Shown here piece by piece: positions 6,965 through 14,141 of a DNA stretch of 14,286 bases (positions within the stretch are counted from its first letter, which is position 1; every line of letters begins with the position of its first letter). The notes beneath the pieces are model-generated. The model saw only the letters and a list, made by a program, of their open reading frames with translations. It made no database searches and was not told the origin of the DNA. The translations under genes and the position numbers were made by a program. This stretch comes from an uncultured Collinsella sp. (GTDB taxonomy: Bacteria > Actinomycetota > Coriobacteriia > Coriobacteriales > Coriobacteriaceae), in contig URZJ01000026.1 of the NCBI GenBank assembly GCA_900552395.1, forward strand, positions 1 to 14,286, given 5' to 3'.

Positions 6965-8728
6965 ATGGCAGATTCCACCACCGATTACAACAATCTAGAT
7001 CCCTTGGGTGACGAGGCGGCGGTTGTCGATGAGGTCGACGCCGCCGTCTCGGGCGCTCGCAAGAAGCCGCGCGCTGTCGATATGGTGCCAGAGGAGCCCG
7101 ACGCGATGGCGCCGGACGAGGAATACCAGCTCACGCCGGCGGGTCGCCGCGAGCGCATCGGGCAGATTGTTCGCCTGGTCAAAAAGTACCGTGTGTGGGA
7201 TAACCTTACGCCGGTTCGTTTGCGCCGCCTGCTTGAGGAACTCGGCCCCATGTTCGTCAAGATGGGGCAGATTCTGGCCAACCGGTCCGAGATTCTGCCG
7301 CAACGCTTTTGCGACGAGCTGCGTCGTCTGCGCTCCGACGTGGAGCCGGTGCCGTACGAGGTCGTACTCAGTTGTCTGGAAGAAGAATACGGCCTGCGCC
7401 TGGGGGAGATGTTCGATGCGATCGACCCCAATCCGCTTGGTAGCGCATCGCTCGCGCAGGTGCACCGCGCTCGTCTGGTGACGGGCGAGGACGTGGCCGT
7501 CAAGGTGCAGCGCCCCGGTGCGCAGCAGGTTATGGCACAGGACATCGATATCATCCGCTCGGTGGTGCGTATCGTTTCCAAGTTCGTCAACACCGATCAA
7601 TTCGTTGACCTGCACGGCGTAGTCGAGGAGTTGTGGACCTCGTTTCGCGAGGAGACCAACTTTTTGGCCGAGGCCAAAAACCTCAACGACTTCTACGAGT
7701 TCCATAAGAGTGTTCATGGCGTGACGTGCCCTAAATCCTATCTGGACCTGTGCACCGAGCACGTGGTGGTTATGGACTACGTCGACGGCATTTCGATCGC
7801 CGATCCTGAACGCTTGGTGGCCGAGGGCTATGACTTGGAAAAGATCGGTGCCGCAATCGTCGAGGATTACTCGACGCAGGTGCTCGATGACGGCTTTTTC
7901 CATGCCGACCCGCATGCGGGAAACATTATTCTCAAGGACGGCATCGTTTACTTTATCGACTTGGGCATGGTCGGACGCATGTCGAGTCACGATCGCGGTA
8001 TCGTCAAGGACATGATTTTCGCCGTGGCCGAGGGTGACGTGCCCAAGCTCAAGGATTCGCTCATGCGCTTTGCCGTGACGCGCGGCGACTCGGCCGAGCT
8101 CGACCATTCGGCCTTTTTGTCCGACTTGGACTTTATCGTCGCCGACTTTGCGGGTCTTGATCTTAAGGACCTGGATATCGGCGAGTTTTTGACCTCGCTG
8201 CTCAATCTGGCACGCAAAAATGACGTTGAGCTGCCGAGCGTGGTAACGATGTTCGCCCGCGGCATGGTGACGCTCGAGGGCCTGTTGACCGAGTACATGC
8301 CCAACGTCAACATGATCCAGATCATTCAGACGCATATCAAAAACGAAAAAAGCACTTATGCGCGCGTGCGCGACATGGGACGCGATCTTGCCGCGAGCAG
8401 CTATCGCGCGGCGAAGGGCTCGCTCGAGGCGGCCGAGTATCTTGGCCTGGCTTCGCGCATGCTCACGCGCGGCCAGCTTAAGGTGAACACGCAGATCATG
8501 AGCAGCGATAAGGCGCTGCGACAGCTGGGCGGAATTATCGACCGTATGTCGATGGCAATTGTGATTGCTGGCCTGTTTATCGGTTCGTCGGTGGTGTACT
8601 ACGCGCGCATCGAGCCGGTTGTGTTTGGTATCCCGGTCATTGGCTTTATGGGCTACGTCAGCGCACTGGTGCTGGCGCTTATGCTGGGCCGCAATATCTG
8701 GCTCAACAGTCACGGCGGCAAGCACTAG
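6965..8728 (+). CDS. AarF/UbiB (ABC1/ADCK) family protein kinase-like membrane protein
   Basis: This 587-residue protein has an acidic, low-complexity first 55 residues and then the full ABC1 core. The family KxGQ motif is FVKMGQILANR (about 97-107). The Ala-rich loop is GSASLAQVH (159-167), the ATP-site lysine is in VAVKVQRPG (Lys180), and the helix glutamate is in EETNFLAEA. The catalytic loop is HADPHAGN (313-320) and the metal site is IDLG (331-334), in place of kinase DFG. Two hydrophobic segments (about 532-585) end the protein and anchor it in the membrane. UbiB proteins are atypical kinases or ATPases that help membrane-lipid and quinone metabolism; the substrate in this organism is unknown. 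The start at 6965 has only a weak SD, so it probably relies on coupling to the upstream gene. A terminator follows 51 bases after the stop. Confidence 0.9.
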   Translation: MADSTTDYNNLDPLGDEAAVVDEVDAAVSGARKKPRAVDMVPEEPDAMAPDEEYQLTPAGRRERIGQIVRLVKKYRVWDNLTPVRLRRLLEELGPMFVKMGQILANRSEILPQRFCDELRRLRSDVEPVPYEVVLSCLEEEYGLRLGEMFDAIDPNPLGSASLAQVHRARLVTGEDVAVKVQRPGAQQVMAQDIDIIRSVVRIVSKFVNTDQFVDLHGVVEELWTSFREETNFLAEAKNLNDFYEFHKSVHGVTCPKSYLDLCTEHVVVMDYVDGISIADPERLVAEGYDLEKIGAAIVEDYSTQVLDDGFFHADPHAGNIILKDGIVYFIDLGMVGRMSSHDRGIVKDMIFAVAEGDVPKLKDSLMRFAVTRGDSAELDHSAFLSDLDFIVADFAGLDLKDLDIGEFLTSLLNLARKNDVELPSVVTMFARGMVTLEGLLTEYMPNVNMIQIIQTHIKNEKSTYARVRDMGRDLAASSYRAAKGSLEAAEYLGLASRMLTRGQLKVNTQIMSSDKALRQLGGIIDRMSMAIVIAGLFIGSSVVYYARIEPVVFGIPVIGFMGYVSALVLALMLGRNIWLNSHGGKH

Positions 8729-8779
8729 AGGCCGCGACCGTCACCGCATTTTCCTATCGCAAACAATAGCTTTTACCTT

Positions 8780-8807
8780 GGGCTTCGCCTGCGTGCGAGG
8801 CCCTTTT
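8780..8807 (+). terminator. Rho-independent terminator of the phasin-like/aarF operon
   Basis: A 9-bp stem (8780-8788 with 8795-8803, one G-T pair) and a six-base loop are followed by TTTT. It lies 51 bases after the aarF stop and just before the riboswitch promoter. Confidence 0.85.
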
Positions 8808-8833
8808 GCGTGATACCATTTTGACGGTAATAA
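8806..8833 (+). promoter_or_regulatory. Candidate promoter of the riboswitch transcript
   Basis: A -35-like TTGCGT (8806-8811), a 16-base spacer and a -10-like TAATAA (8828-8833) would start transcription near 8840, just before the first strand of aptamer helix P1. A second pair, TTGACG (8821-8826) with TAGATG (8843-8848), would start inside P1 and is less likely. Confidence 0.4.
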
Positions 8834-8843
8834 TCGATGGCCT

Positions 8844-9020
8844 AGATGGTGGTGCGGAGACGCACGAATGCGCGGTTTACCTGCGCGTTTGGGAGAATTG
8901 GGGTGCAAGTCCCCGGCTGTACCAGTAACCGTAATTCCTCTTGGCTCGGGATGTTCGCGTCGCAGATCGGACGACGTGCCCGAGTCGTTAAGGTTAAGTC
9001 GGATCGCCTCCCATCTTGCA
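8844..9020 (+). ncRNA. Cobalamin (B12) riboswitch aptamer
   Basis: The conserved core GGTGCAAGTCC (8902-8912) and the adjoining GGCTGTACCAGTAACCGTAA (8915-8934) match the B12-riboswitch consensus in order and spacing, with ACCAGTAA where CCCCGCAA is usual. A B12-box-like AAGTCGGATCGCCTCCC (about 8996-9012) follows. Helix P1 closes as AGATGG (8844-8849) with CCATCT (9011-9016). Loop L5 TGCAAG (8904-8909) is perfectly complementary to CTTGCA (9015-9020), as expected for the L5-L13 kissing contact. A peripheral stem CTCGGG/CCCGAG encloses CGTCG/CGACG. In this family cobalamin binding normally represses the downstream gene. The bases from 9021 to about 9160 form the expression platform. No terminator with a T-run is seen there, so control is probably at translation. 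Confidence 0.87.
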
Positions 9021-9159
9021 TGCGGCTGCGGCGTATGCCGCCGGTGTGCATAGGGCTCTGGAGGGAAGGGGGACCCCGATGGGGGAACTCGAGCGCAACA
9101 TGCGCGATGACGTGGGGCGGCCTCAAGGCAACGCTCCAAGTACAGACAATGGGAGACAA
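9021..9159 (+). promoter_or_regulatory. Expression platform and translation start region of the DUF4430 surface gene
   Basis: A 5-bp hairpin GCGGC-GTAT-GCCGC (about 9029-9042) is followed by GGAGGGAAGGGGG (9060-9072), six bases before an in-frame ATG at 9079. A second SD, GGGAG (9151-9155), lies before the ATG at 9160. ATGGGAG (9149-9155) is perfectly complementary to CTCCCAT (9008-9014) at the end of the aptamer, and CCCC (9074-9077) can pair with the GGGGG overlapping the start at 9079. Both pairings could mask a start site. Confidence 0.5.
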
Positions 9160-12100
9160 ATGGATATGTTTGTGGACGAGCGCCAGCGCGTCTCGCATCG
9201 CCGTGGCGCGATTGCGCGCGGCGTAGCCAAGCGCGGCCTGGTGGCATTCCTGGCCTTCGCGATGGCCTTTGGCACCACGCCGGCTCAGCTGTGGGCCGAG
9301 GGCGCCGAGGGCATTGCCGAGGCTGTGGCTCAGGCTGCGACGCCGGGCGAGGGCACGGGTGCCGCGGACGGTGCTGCCGACGGTGTCGTTTCTGAAACCG
9401 GCTCTAACGCGAGCGATGCGTCGGTTAACGATGGCGCTTCGGCGAATGCCGCAGATAGCAACGGCGTAGCGTCGGACGATTCTGCCGCAGTCGAGGCTTC
9501 TACTGCTTCGCCGGATTCATCCGAACAGAACGTCAAAAGTGTTGTAGCCGCTTCCGATGAGGCTGAATCTCAGCCTACCGAAGCCGCAAGCCAAGAGGTC
9601 GCGGCCACGTGCTCCGTCGTCGGCACCGACGCCAAGGGCGCCCAGCAGACCTGGGCCGCCGCGCAGCAGATCGCTCTGAAGGAGGGCTCGACCGCGGCCG
9701 ACCTCTCCGAGCAGCTCTTCAGGCAGGCCGGCCTCAAGGCCGACTACGACCCCAACGGCTCCTGGGGCTGGGCGCTCAACTCGATCACGTCGCCCTTCGA
9801 CGCGGGCCGCACGCTCGCCTACGACCCGGCGACCGGCGCGCGCTGGCAGCTGTTCGTCAACGGCAGCGCCTCCGCGGTCGGCGCCGGCGGCTACACGCTC
9901 AAGGACGGCGACTCCGTCGTCTGGTGCTACTCGAAGTACGGTGACCCCGCGCCCGCCAATCAGATTTCCGTTAGCTGCACCGTTGTCGGCCAGGACGCCT
10001 CGGGCGCTCAGCAGACATGGGCGCAGCCCACGACAGCTTTGGTGGAAGAGGGCACGACCGCTGCTGATCTTTCCGAGCAGGCCTTTAAAAAGGCCGGCAT
10101 TGGCGCCAAAACGGGGAAAAGCACGTACGGCTGGTATCTCGAGTCGCTGACTTCACCGTTCAACAAGACCGTGACGCTTTCGAGCGAGAAAGTTAACGAA
10201 AACACTTGGAAATTCTGGCAGTTCTTCGTTAACGGTCAGGCGGCCAATGTCGGCGCGGGCAATTACACACTCAAGGCCGGGGACAAGGTTGCCTGGGTCT
10301 ATGGCTTTGATGGAACCATGCCCGGCCAGGTTTCCGTTTCAATGGAGATCATCGGTAAGAAGGATGAGAAGGCGCAGCGCTGGACCGATCCTTCGACGCA
10401 GGTGTTTGTCGAGGGCACGACGATCAAGGACGCTTCCGCTGCCTACTTCGATGCCATTGGCATTGAGTCCAAGATGTACGACCAATTTGGTTATTGGGGT
10501 GTTCATAGTCTTGTCTCCCCGCTTGATGGCACCGAGCTGTCGGGTGCATGGTCGTTCTTTGTCAACGGCGTTCCCGGGCCTCAGCTCGATAGCGATTACG
10601 TGCTCAAGTCGGGCGACAAAATCGTCTGGGCTTACGCCCCTGGCGACACCGTTCCTAATCCCGATGAAGTCGTAGTCGATCCGAGTGCTTCGCGCCCGAC
10701 CGATTGGAAAGCCGACTGGAGTGGCAATTACAATGCGGTGGTCAAGAACGTGTCCACGCCTACGGGCGCGCTGGCAAGCTCTTGGACGTTCGATTGGAGG
10801 GCCTACTCGGGTGCCACGTATCCCAATGCGAGTGAGCCTATTGTCGTGAACGGCAACATTTACCTTGCCGTGAACAAGCGTTTGCTTAAGATCGACGCCG
10901 AGTCGGGCAAGGTGCTTGCCGAGTCGAACCTTCAGACTGCGATTGGCTACACCACGCGTCCGATTTATACGAAAGGCTTGGTCATCGTCCCGCTCGACGG
11001 CGGTGCGGTCCAGGCTCTGACGGCCGATACGCTGACGACGGTTTGGGTTACTGACTCTGTGAGCAAATCTGCCCAGTCAAATTCCCAGCTGACGGTCGAT
11101 GGCAACTATCTCTACGTTGGCACCGTTGATGTCGACTATGGAACGAGTACGTACAATAACGGTCACCTGACGCGTATTAATATACTGACCGGCGCTGTTT
11201 CTTGGCAGCATGTTAATGCTGATGAGGGCTACTACTGGACGAGCGCTACAGTGGGCGACGGCTATATTCTGGTTCCGACGAGTGCGGGTACCGTTGAGAT
11301 GCTTAGCAAGTCGACGGGTGATGTGCTCGGCAGCGTTTCGGTTGGTGCCATCGTCAACTCCGGCTGTGTACTGTCCAAAGACGGCAAGCATGCCTATGTG
11401 ATCTCGCGTGACGGCAAGCTCCACGTGCTGGCACTGTCGGACGCAAACGCAAGGGCCTCTTCGCGCATTTCCGAAGAACGCGTCATCGATCTTGGTCTTA
11501 CGGGTTGTGCCTGCATGCCCACGCTGTATGGCAATAAGCTAATTGTCGGTGGCGAGGTTTCTGGCGGTTCGGCGCTGGCGATTGTCGACCTTGATAATGA
11601 CTTTGCTACGACGTTGGTTTCGTCTGCCGATGGCTCCGTGCTTCCTGCCGGTGGCATCAAGGGCGCACCGCTCGTGAGTGTCCAGGCGGATGACGCGTAC
11701 GTTTATTTCACTGTCAACTATGGTGCGACTTCCGACTATGTGAGCTACACCTCGGGCGGTGGCGTGTATCGCTACAAGATGGGTGACGCGCAGGCGACCG
11801 GTGCGTTTAGCGCAGCGGGACACAACAATTACTGTGACTCGCCGATTGCCTGCGATGCCAAGGGTAACCTCTACTACATCAACGATTCCGGCACGCTTTT
11901 CAAGCTGAGTGGTGGCGTTAAGGTCTCGTTTGAGACTGGCGAGGGTTCTAAGGTCGACTTCCAGACTACGGCCGACGGCAAGTTGGTCAAGCCGGCCGAT
12001 CCGACGCGCGATGGCTACACCTTCGCTGGCTGGTATACCGATGAGGCTTGCATGCAGGCGTATGACTTTAGCACGCCGGTGACGGCCGATCTGACGCTGT

Positions 12101-12564
12101 ATGCCAAGTGGACCAAGAATGCTGTTAACCCTGGCGGCAATGGCGGTGCTGGTTCCAACGGCGGTAGCGGTTCTGGTGCCGGTTCCGGCACTGGCGCTGG
12201 CACGGGCTCCGGCTCCGGCACGAAGGGCCAGCAGGCTGGCGGCGCTGTCGCCCCGGGTCAGAAGCCGGTGACCAAGACGACGGTGTCGACCAAGACCGAG
12301 ACCAAGGACAACAAGTCCGACAAGAAGGACTCCGATAAGTCCGACAAGAAGGACGAGAAGAAGTCTGACAAGAAGGACAGCAAGTCCGACAAGAAGTCCG
12401 ATTCCAAGTCCGATACGGGTGCTGCTTCCACGACTGCTGCTAAGAAGTCCTCTAGTGCTTCCGAGCAGGAGACTGGCACCAACCCGCTCGCCATTGTTGG
12501 CGTTGCCGCTGGCGTCATCGGTCTCGCCATCGTCGGTGTGTTCGTGTTCACCAAACGTCGGTAG
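9160..12564 (+). CDS. Exported multi-domain DUF4430 (transcobalamin-like) surface protein with beta-propeller
   Basis: This is a 1134-residue protein if started at ATG 9160. ATG 9079 is also possible (27 more residues), but that extension uses GGG, CGG and AGA codons unlike the gene body. The signal peptide has a basic n-region, then LVAFLAFAMAFGTTPAQLWA (to about residue 47). Three DUF4430 domains follow (about 149-266, 269-389, 391-505), each ending in the pattern W..FVNG...[GD].Y.LK.GD.[VI].W.Y. Residues about 513-920 form a PQQ-like beta-propeller (repeats such as NIYLAVNKRLLKIDAESGKV). An InlB-type repeat (920-986, GYTFAGWYTD and LTLYAKW) precedes a Gly/Ser and Lys/Ser/Asp linker, a membrane helix (about 1109-1130) and KRR. 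A sortase signal is at best degenerate (EQETG). DUF4430 is the fold of the C-terminal domain of transcobalamin, and the riboswitch upstream implies a corrinoid-related role, probably capture at the cell surface. No B12 binding is proven. Confidence 0.88.
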   Translation: MDMFVDERQRVSHRRGAIARGVAKRGLVAFLAFAMAFGTTPAQLWAEGAEGIAEAVAQAATPGEGTGAADGAADGVVSETGSNASDASVNDGASANAADSNGVASDDSAAVEASTASPDSSEQNVKSVVAASDEAESQPTEAASQEVAATCSVVGTDAKGAQQTWAAAQQIALKEGSTAADLSEQLFRQAGLKADYDPNGSWGWALNSITSPFDAGRTLAYDPATGARWQLFVNGSASAVGAGGYTLKDGDSVVWCYSKYGDPAPANQISVSCTVVGQDASGAQQTWAQPTTALVEEGTTAADLSEQAFKKAGIGAKTGKSTYGWYLESLTSPFNKTVTLSSEKVNENTWKFWQFFVNGQAANVGAGNYTLKAGDKVAWVYGFDGTMPGQVSVSMEIIGKKDEKAQRWTDPSTQVFVEGTTIKDASAAYFDAIGIESKMYDQFGYWGVHSLVSPLDGTELSGAWSFFVNGVPGPQLDSDYVLKSGDKIVWAYAPGDTVPNPDEVVVDPSASRPTDWKADWSGNYNAVVKNVSTPTGALASSWTFDWRAYSGATYPNASEPIVVNGNIYLAVNKRLLKIDAESGKVLAESNLQTAIGYTTRPIYTKGLVIVPLDGGAVQALTADTLTTVWVTDSVSKSAQSNSQLTVDGNYLYVGTVDVDYGTSTYNNGHLTRINILTGAVSWQHVNADEGYYWTSATVGDGYILVPTSAGTVEMLSKSTGDVLGSVSVGAIVNSGCVLSKDGKHAYVISRDGKLHVLALSDANARASSRISEERVIDLGLTGCACMPTLYGNKLIVGGEVSGGSALAIVDLDNDFATTLVSSADGSVLPAGGIKGAPLVSVQADDAYVYFTVNYGATSDYVSYTSGGGVYRYKMGDAQATGAFSAAGHNNYCDSPIACDAKGNLYYINDSGTLFKLSGGVKVSFETGEGSKVDFQTTADGKLVKPADPTRDGYTFAGWYTDEACMQAYDFSTPVTADLTLYAKWTKNAVNPGGNGGAGSNGGSGSGAGSGTGAGTGSGSGTKGQQAGGAVAPGQKPVTKTTVSTKTETKDNKSDKKDSDKSDKKDEKKSDKKDSKSDKKSDSKSDTGAASTTAAKKSSSASEQETGTNPLAIVGVAAGVIGLAIVGVFVFTKRR
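12313..12396 (+). repeat. Tandem 18-base coding repeats in the Lys/Ser/Asp linker
   Basis: AAGTCCGACAAGAAGGAC recurs at 12313, 12337 and 12361 (one base changed) and, shortened to 15 bases, at 12382. It encodes KSDKKD units. Such arrays can change length by slippage or recombination while keeping frame, altering how far the domains stand from the membrane. Confidence 0.75.
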
Positions 12565-12573
12565 GTGAGGGCT

Positions 12574-13491
12574 GTGTCCAATAAATCCAAGGACGCTGAC
12601 CCCAAGCAACCAGATTCATCGTTCATTCAGTTCGACGATGCAAAGCAAAAGGGCGCCGCTTCGGCGGCGTCCGCCCCTCGTCGCAAGGCGCTCCTTGGCG
12701 TTCTGACTGCCGCGTGCACCATTCTGACCGTCGTCTCGCTGGGTTTCGTCCATCCTTCCGAGAGCGGCGCCTGGTCCATTGACTGGATCGTTCAGACCGT
12801 GACGGGGGAGAGCGTCGTCACCAAGGACACCAAGGGGTCTGGCTCGTCTGCCGAGGCCAGTTCCAAGGATTCCAAGTCATCGAATGACGCAAAAGATGAG
12901 TCCAAGCATTCTGATGAGTCCAAGCATTCTGATGAGTCCAAGTCCAAGGACGATTCCGAGTCTTCAAACAAGGAATCGGACAAGAACTCGGATAACAAGA
13001 AGTCCGAGGACCAGGACGGCAAGAAGTCTGGCGATAAATCCGCTGCCCAAAATACGGGAGCCGGTGATACTTCCAATGCGTCTGGCGGTGCTTCTTCGGG
13101 CGGTGGCCAGTCGTCTGATGGAGTTTCATCCTCTAATGGTGGAAACGCCTCCTCGGGCGGCCAGAGCGGCTCGCAGGAGTCCAGCTACGTAACAGTGACG
13201 GTTTCGGTCACATCGAGCGCTGTGGGCAATCCTGTGTCTTCTGGTGGCACCTTTACCTTTAACGAAGGCGCTACCGTCTACGATGCCCTGTGCGCGCTGG
13301 GCCTTTCTGTCAACGCACATGGCTCGTCGTACGGCACGTATGTCTCCGCGATTGGTGGTTTGGCCGAGAAACAGTACGGCGGTACGAGCGGCTGGATGTA
13401 CTCCGTCAACGGCACAACGCCCATGACGGCCTGCAGCAACTACGTTCTCTCCAACGGCGACAACGTGGTCTGGTATTACGTTACAGGCTAG
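12574..13491 (+). CDS. Membrane-anchored single-DUF4430 (transcobalamin-like) protein
   Basis: This 305-residue protein starts at GTG 12574, led by AGGTGAGG; GTG 12565, directly after the previous stop, is an alternative. A cytoplasmic tail of about 38 residues (ending PRRK) precedes one hydrophobic segment (about 39-59), an uncleaved anchor or signal peptide. Residues about 80-200 are a Ser/Lys/Asp then Gly/Ser low-complexity stalk with short tandem repeats. The last 100 residues are one DUF4430 domain: YVTVTVSVT, FTFNEGATVYDALCALGL, GWMYSVNGTTP and NYVLSNGDNVVWYYV. It ends three residues after this motif, with no C-terminal anchor. It lies immediately after the large DUF4430 gene, so both belong to the riboswitch transcript. 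I infer an accessory corrinoid-binding or adaptor protein on the outer face. Opposite anchor ends in the two proteins would let their domains meet in the wall space. Ligand binding is unproven. Confidence 0.85.
   Translation: MSNKSKDADPKQPDSSFIQFDDAKQKGAASAASAPRRKALLGVLTAACTILTVVSLGFVHPSESGAWSIDWIVQTVTGESVVTKDTKGSGSSAEASSKDSKSSNDAKDESKHSDESKHSDESKSKDDSESSNKESDKNSDNKKSEDQDGKKSGDKSAAQNTGAGDTSNASGGASSGGGQSSDGVSSSNGGNASSGGQSGSQESSYVTVTVSVTSSAVGNPVSSGGTFTFNEGATVYDALCALGLSVNAHGSSYGTYVSAIGGLAEKQYGGTSGWMYSVNGTTPMTACSNYVLSNGDNVVWYYVTG
12895..12942 (+). repeat. Short tandem repeat in the stalk of the second DUF4430 gene
   Basis: GATGAGTCCAAGCATTCT occurs at 12895-12912 and 12913-12930 and, as its first 12 bases, at 12931-12942. 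It encodes DESKHS units and keeps the reading frame. Confidence 0.85.
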
Positions 13492-13513
13492 AGGCCTCGA
13501 CATAGCGCGCCAG

Positions 13514-13551
13514 ACGGGCGGTTCGGACAAACATCCGGGCCGCCCGTTTTT
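13514..13551 (+). terminator. Rho-independent terminator of the DUF4430 operon
   Basis: A 13-bp stem (13514-13526 with 13535-13547, two G-T pairs) and an eight-base loop run into TTTTT (13547-13551). It lies 22 bases after the stop of the second DUF4430 gene and ends the riboswitch-controlled transcript. Confidence 0.92.
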
Positions 13552-13594
13552 CATGCGAATGGGATTGGGTCGCCGGGTCTCTCGGCAAACAAAA

Positions 13595-13624
13595 AACCGG
13601 TTGGAACGGGAATTCCAACCGGTT
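13595..13624 (-). terminator. Rho-independent terminator of the gtrA-like gene
   Basis: A perfect 12-bp stem (13595-13606 with 13613-13624) and a six-base loop are followed on the minus strand by a T-run (complement of 13591-13596). It lies 26 bases past the stop at 13651, back to back with the converging terminator at 13514-13551. Confidence 0.9.
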
Positions 13625-13650
13625 ATACATTCAAGCAAATAATGAATCGA

Positions 13651-14058
13651 CTACGACCGTGCGCCCTCGAGGAAGAAGCGGCGGCTGAAGTAGTTGTACC
13701 AGGTGACGAGGAACGTGGCGATGGCCTTCATGGCCTGGTAGCCGATGCTCAAAAACGTGACGCCCACAAACATGTATAGGTCGTTGAGGCCCAGACCGAT
13801 CACCGATAGGATGGTGAAGATCGTGAACTCGCGCTTGCGGCTCATGCCCTCGCGATGGTCGAACACGTACTTCATGCTGAGCCAGTAGTTGACCACGACG
13901 GACGTGATGAACGAAACCGTGGTGCTCATCAAAAAGTCGAGGTGGAACAGCTCGACAAGCGCAATGAGCATGCCCCAGTCGATGCCAAAGGAGATAAGGC
14001 CCACGACAGCGAACTTGAGGAACTGCTTAGTATGAGGTTGTGCCAGTGCCGTGCGCAC
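13651..14058 (-). CDS. GtrA-family small membrane protein
   Basis: This 135-residue protein has four hydrophobic segments (starting near FLKFAVVGLISFGIDW, FLMSTTVSFITSVVVNYWL, FTIFTILSVIGLGL and MKAIATFLVTWYNYFSRR). It matches the length, topology and motifs of GtrA proteins: an N-terminal F.[RK]F..VG, an internal N-[YF]-x-[LW] before the second loop, and a C-terminal N-[FY]-x-x-[RK]-[RK]-x-F. GtrA members are thought to help move lipid-linked sugars across the membrane for polysaccharide or teichoic-acid glucosylation. I chose GTG 14058 (after a weak GGA, about 9 bases upstream). The frame stays open to TTG 14139, but that codon would lie on top of the likely promoter. No glycosyltransferase neighbour is visible in the window, so its partner is unknown. 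Confidence 0.82.
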   Translation of the reverse strand: MRTALAQPHTKQFLKFAVVGLISFGIDWGMLIALVELFHLDFLMSTTVSFITSVVVNYWLSMKYVFDHREGMSRKREFTIFTILSVIGLGLNDLYMFVGVTFLSIGYQAMKAIATFLVTWYNYFSRRFFLEGARS

Positions 14059-14141
14059 GTAATCACATCCAATGCGTTGATGAATCGAGCAACGAGTTAC
14101 TTTAGAGCTTTTGAAAGGGAAACGTAAGGTCTTTGGCAAGA

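Noticed and set aside
6995..8725. Minus-strand open frame of 576 codons
   Set aside because: It is a shadow of aarF, which carries all ABC1 kinase motifs on the plus strand.
9016..9078. Extension of the large DUF4430 frame back to a TTG inside the riboswitch
   Set aside because: It overlaps the aptamer P1 strand and kissing sequence and has no SD; ATG 9160 or 9079 are the realistic starts.
12313..12942. Repeated units as a CRISPR-like array
   Set aside because: The units are in frame, encode Lys/Ser/Asp stalks and have no unique spacers of constant length.
12792..13076. Acidic Ser/Asp-rich minus-strand frame opposite the second DUF4430 stalk
   Set aside because: Antisense of a Lys/Ser/Asp repeat always gives such a frame; no SD and no motif.
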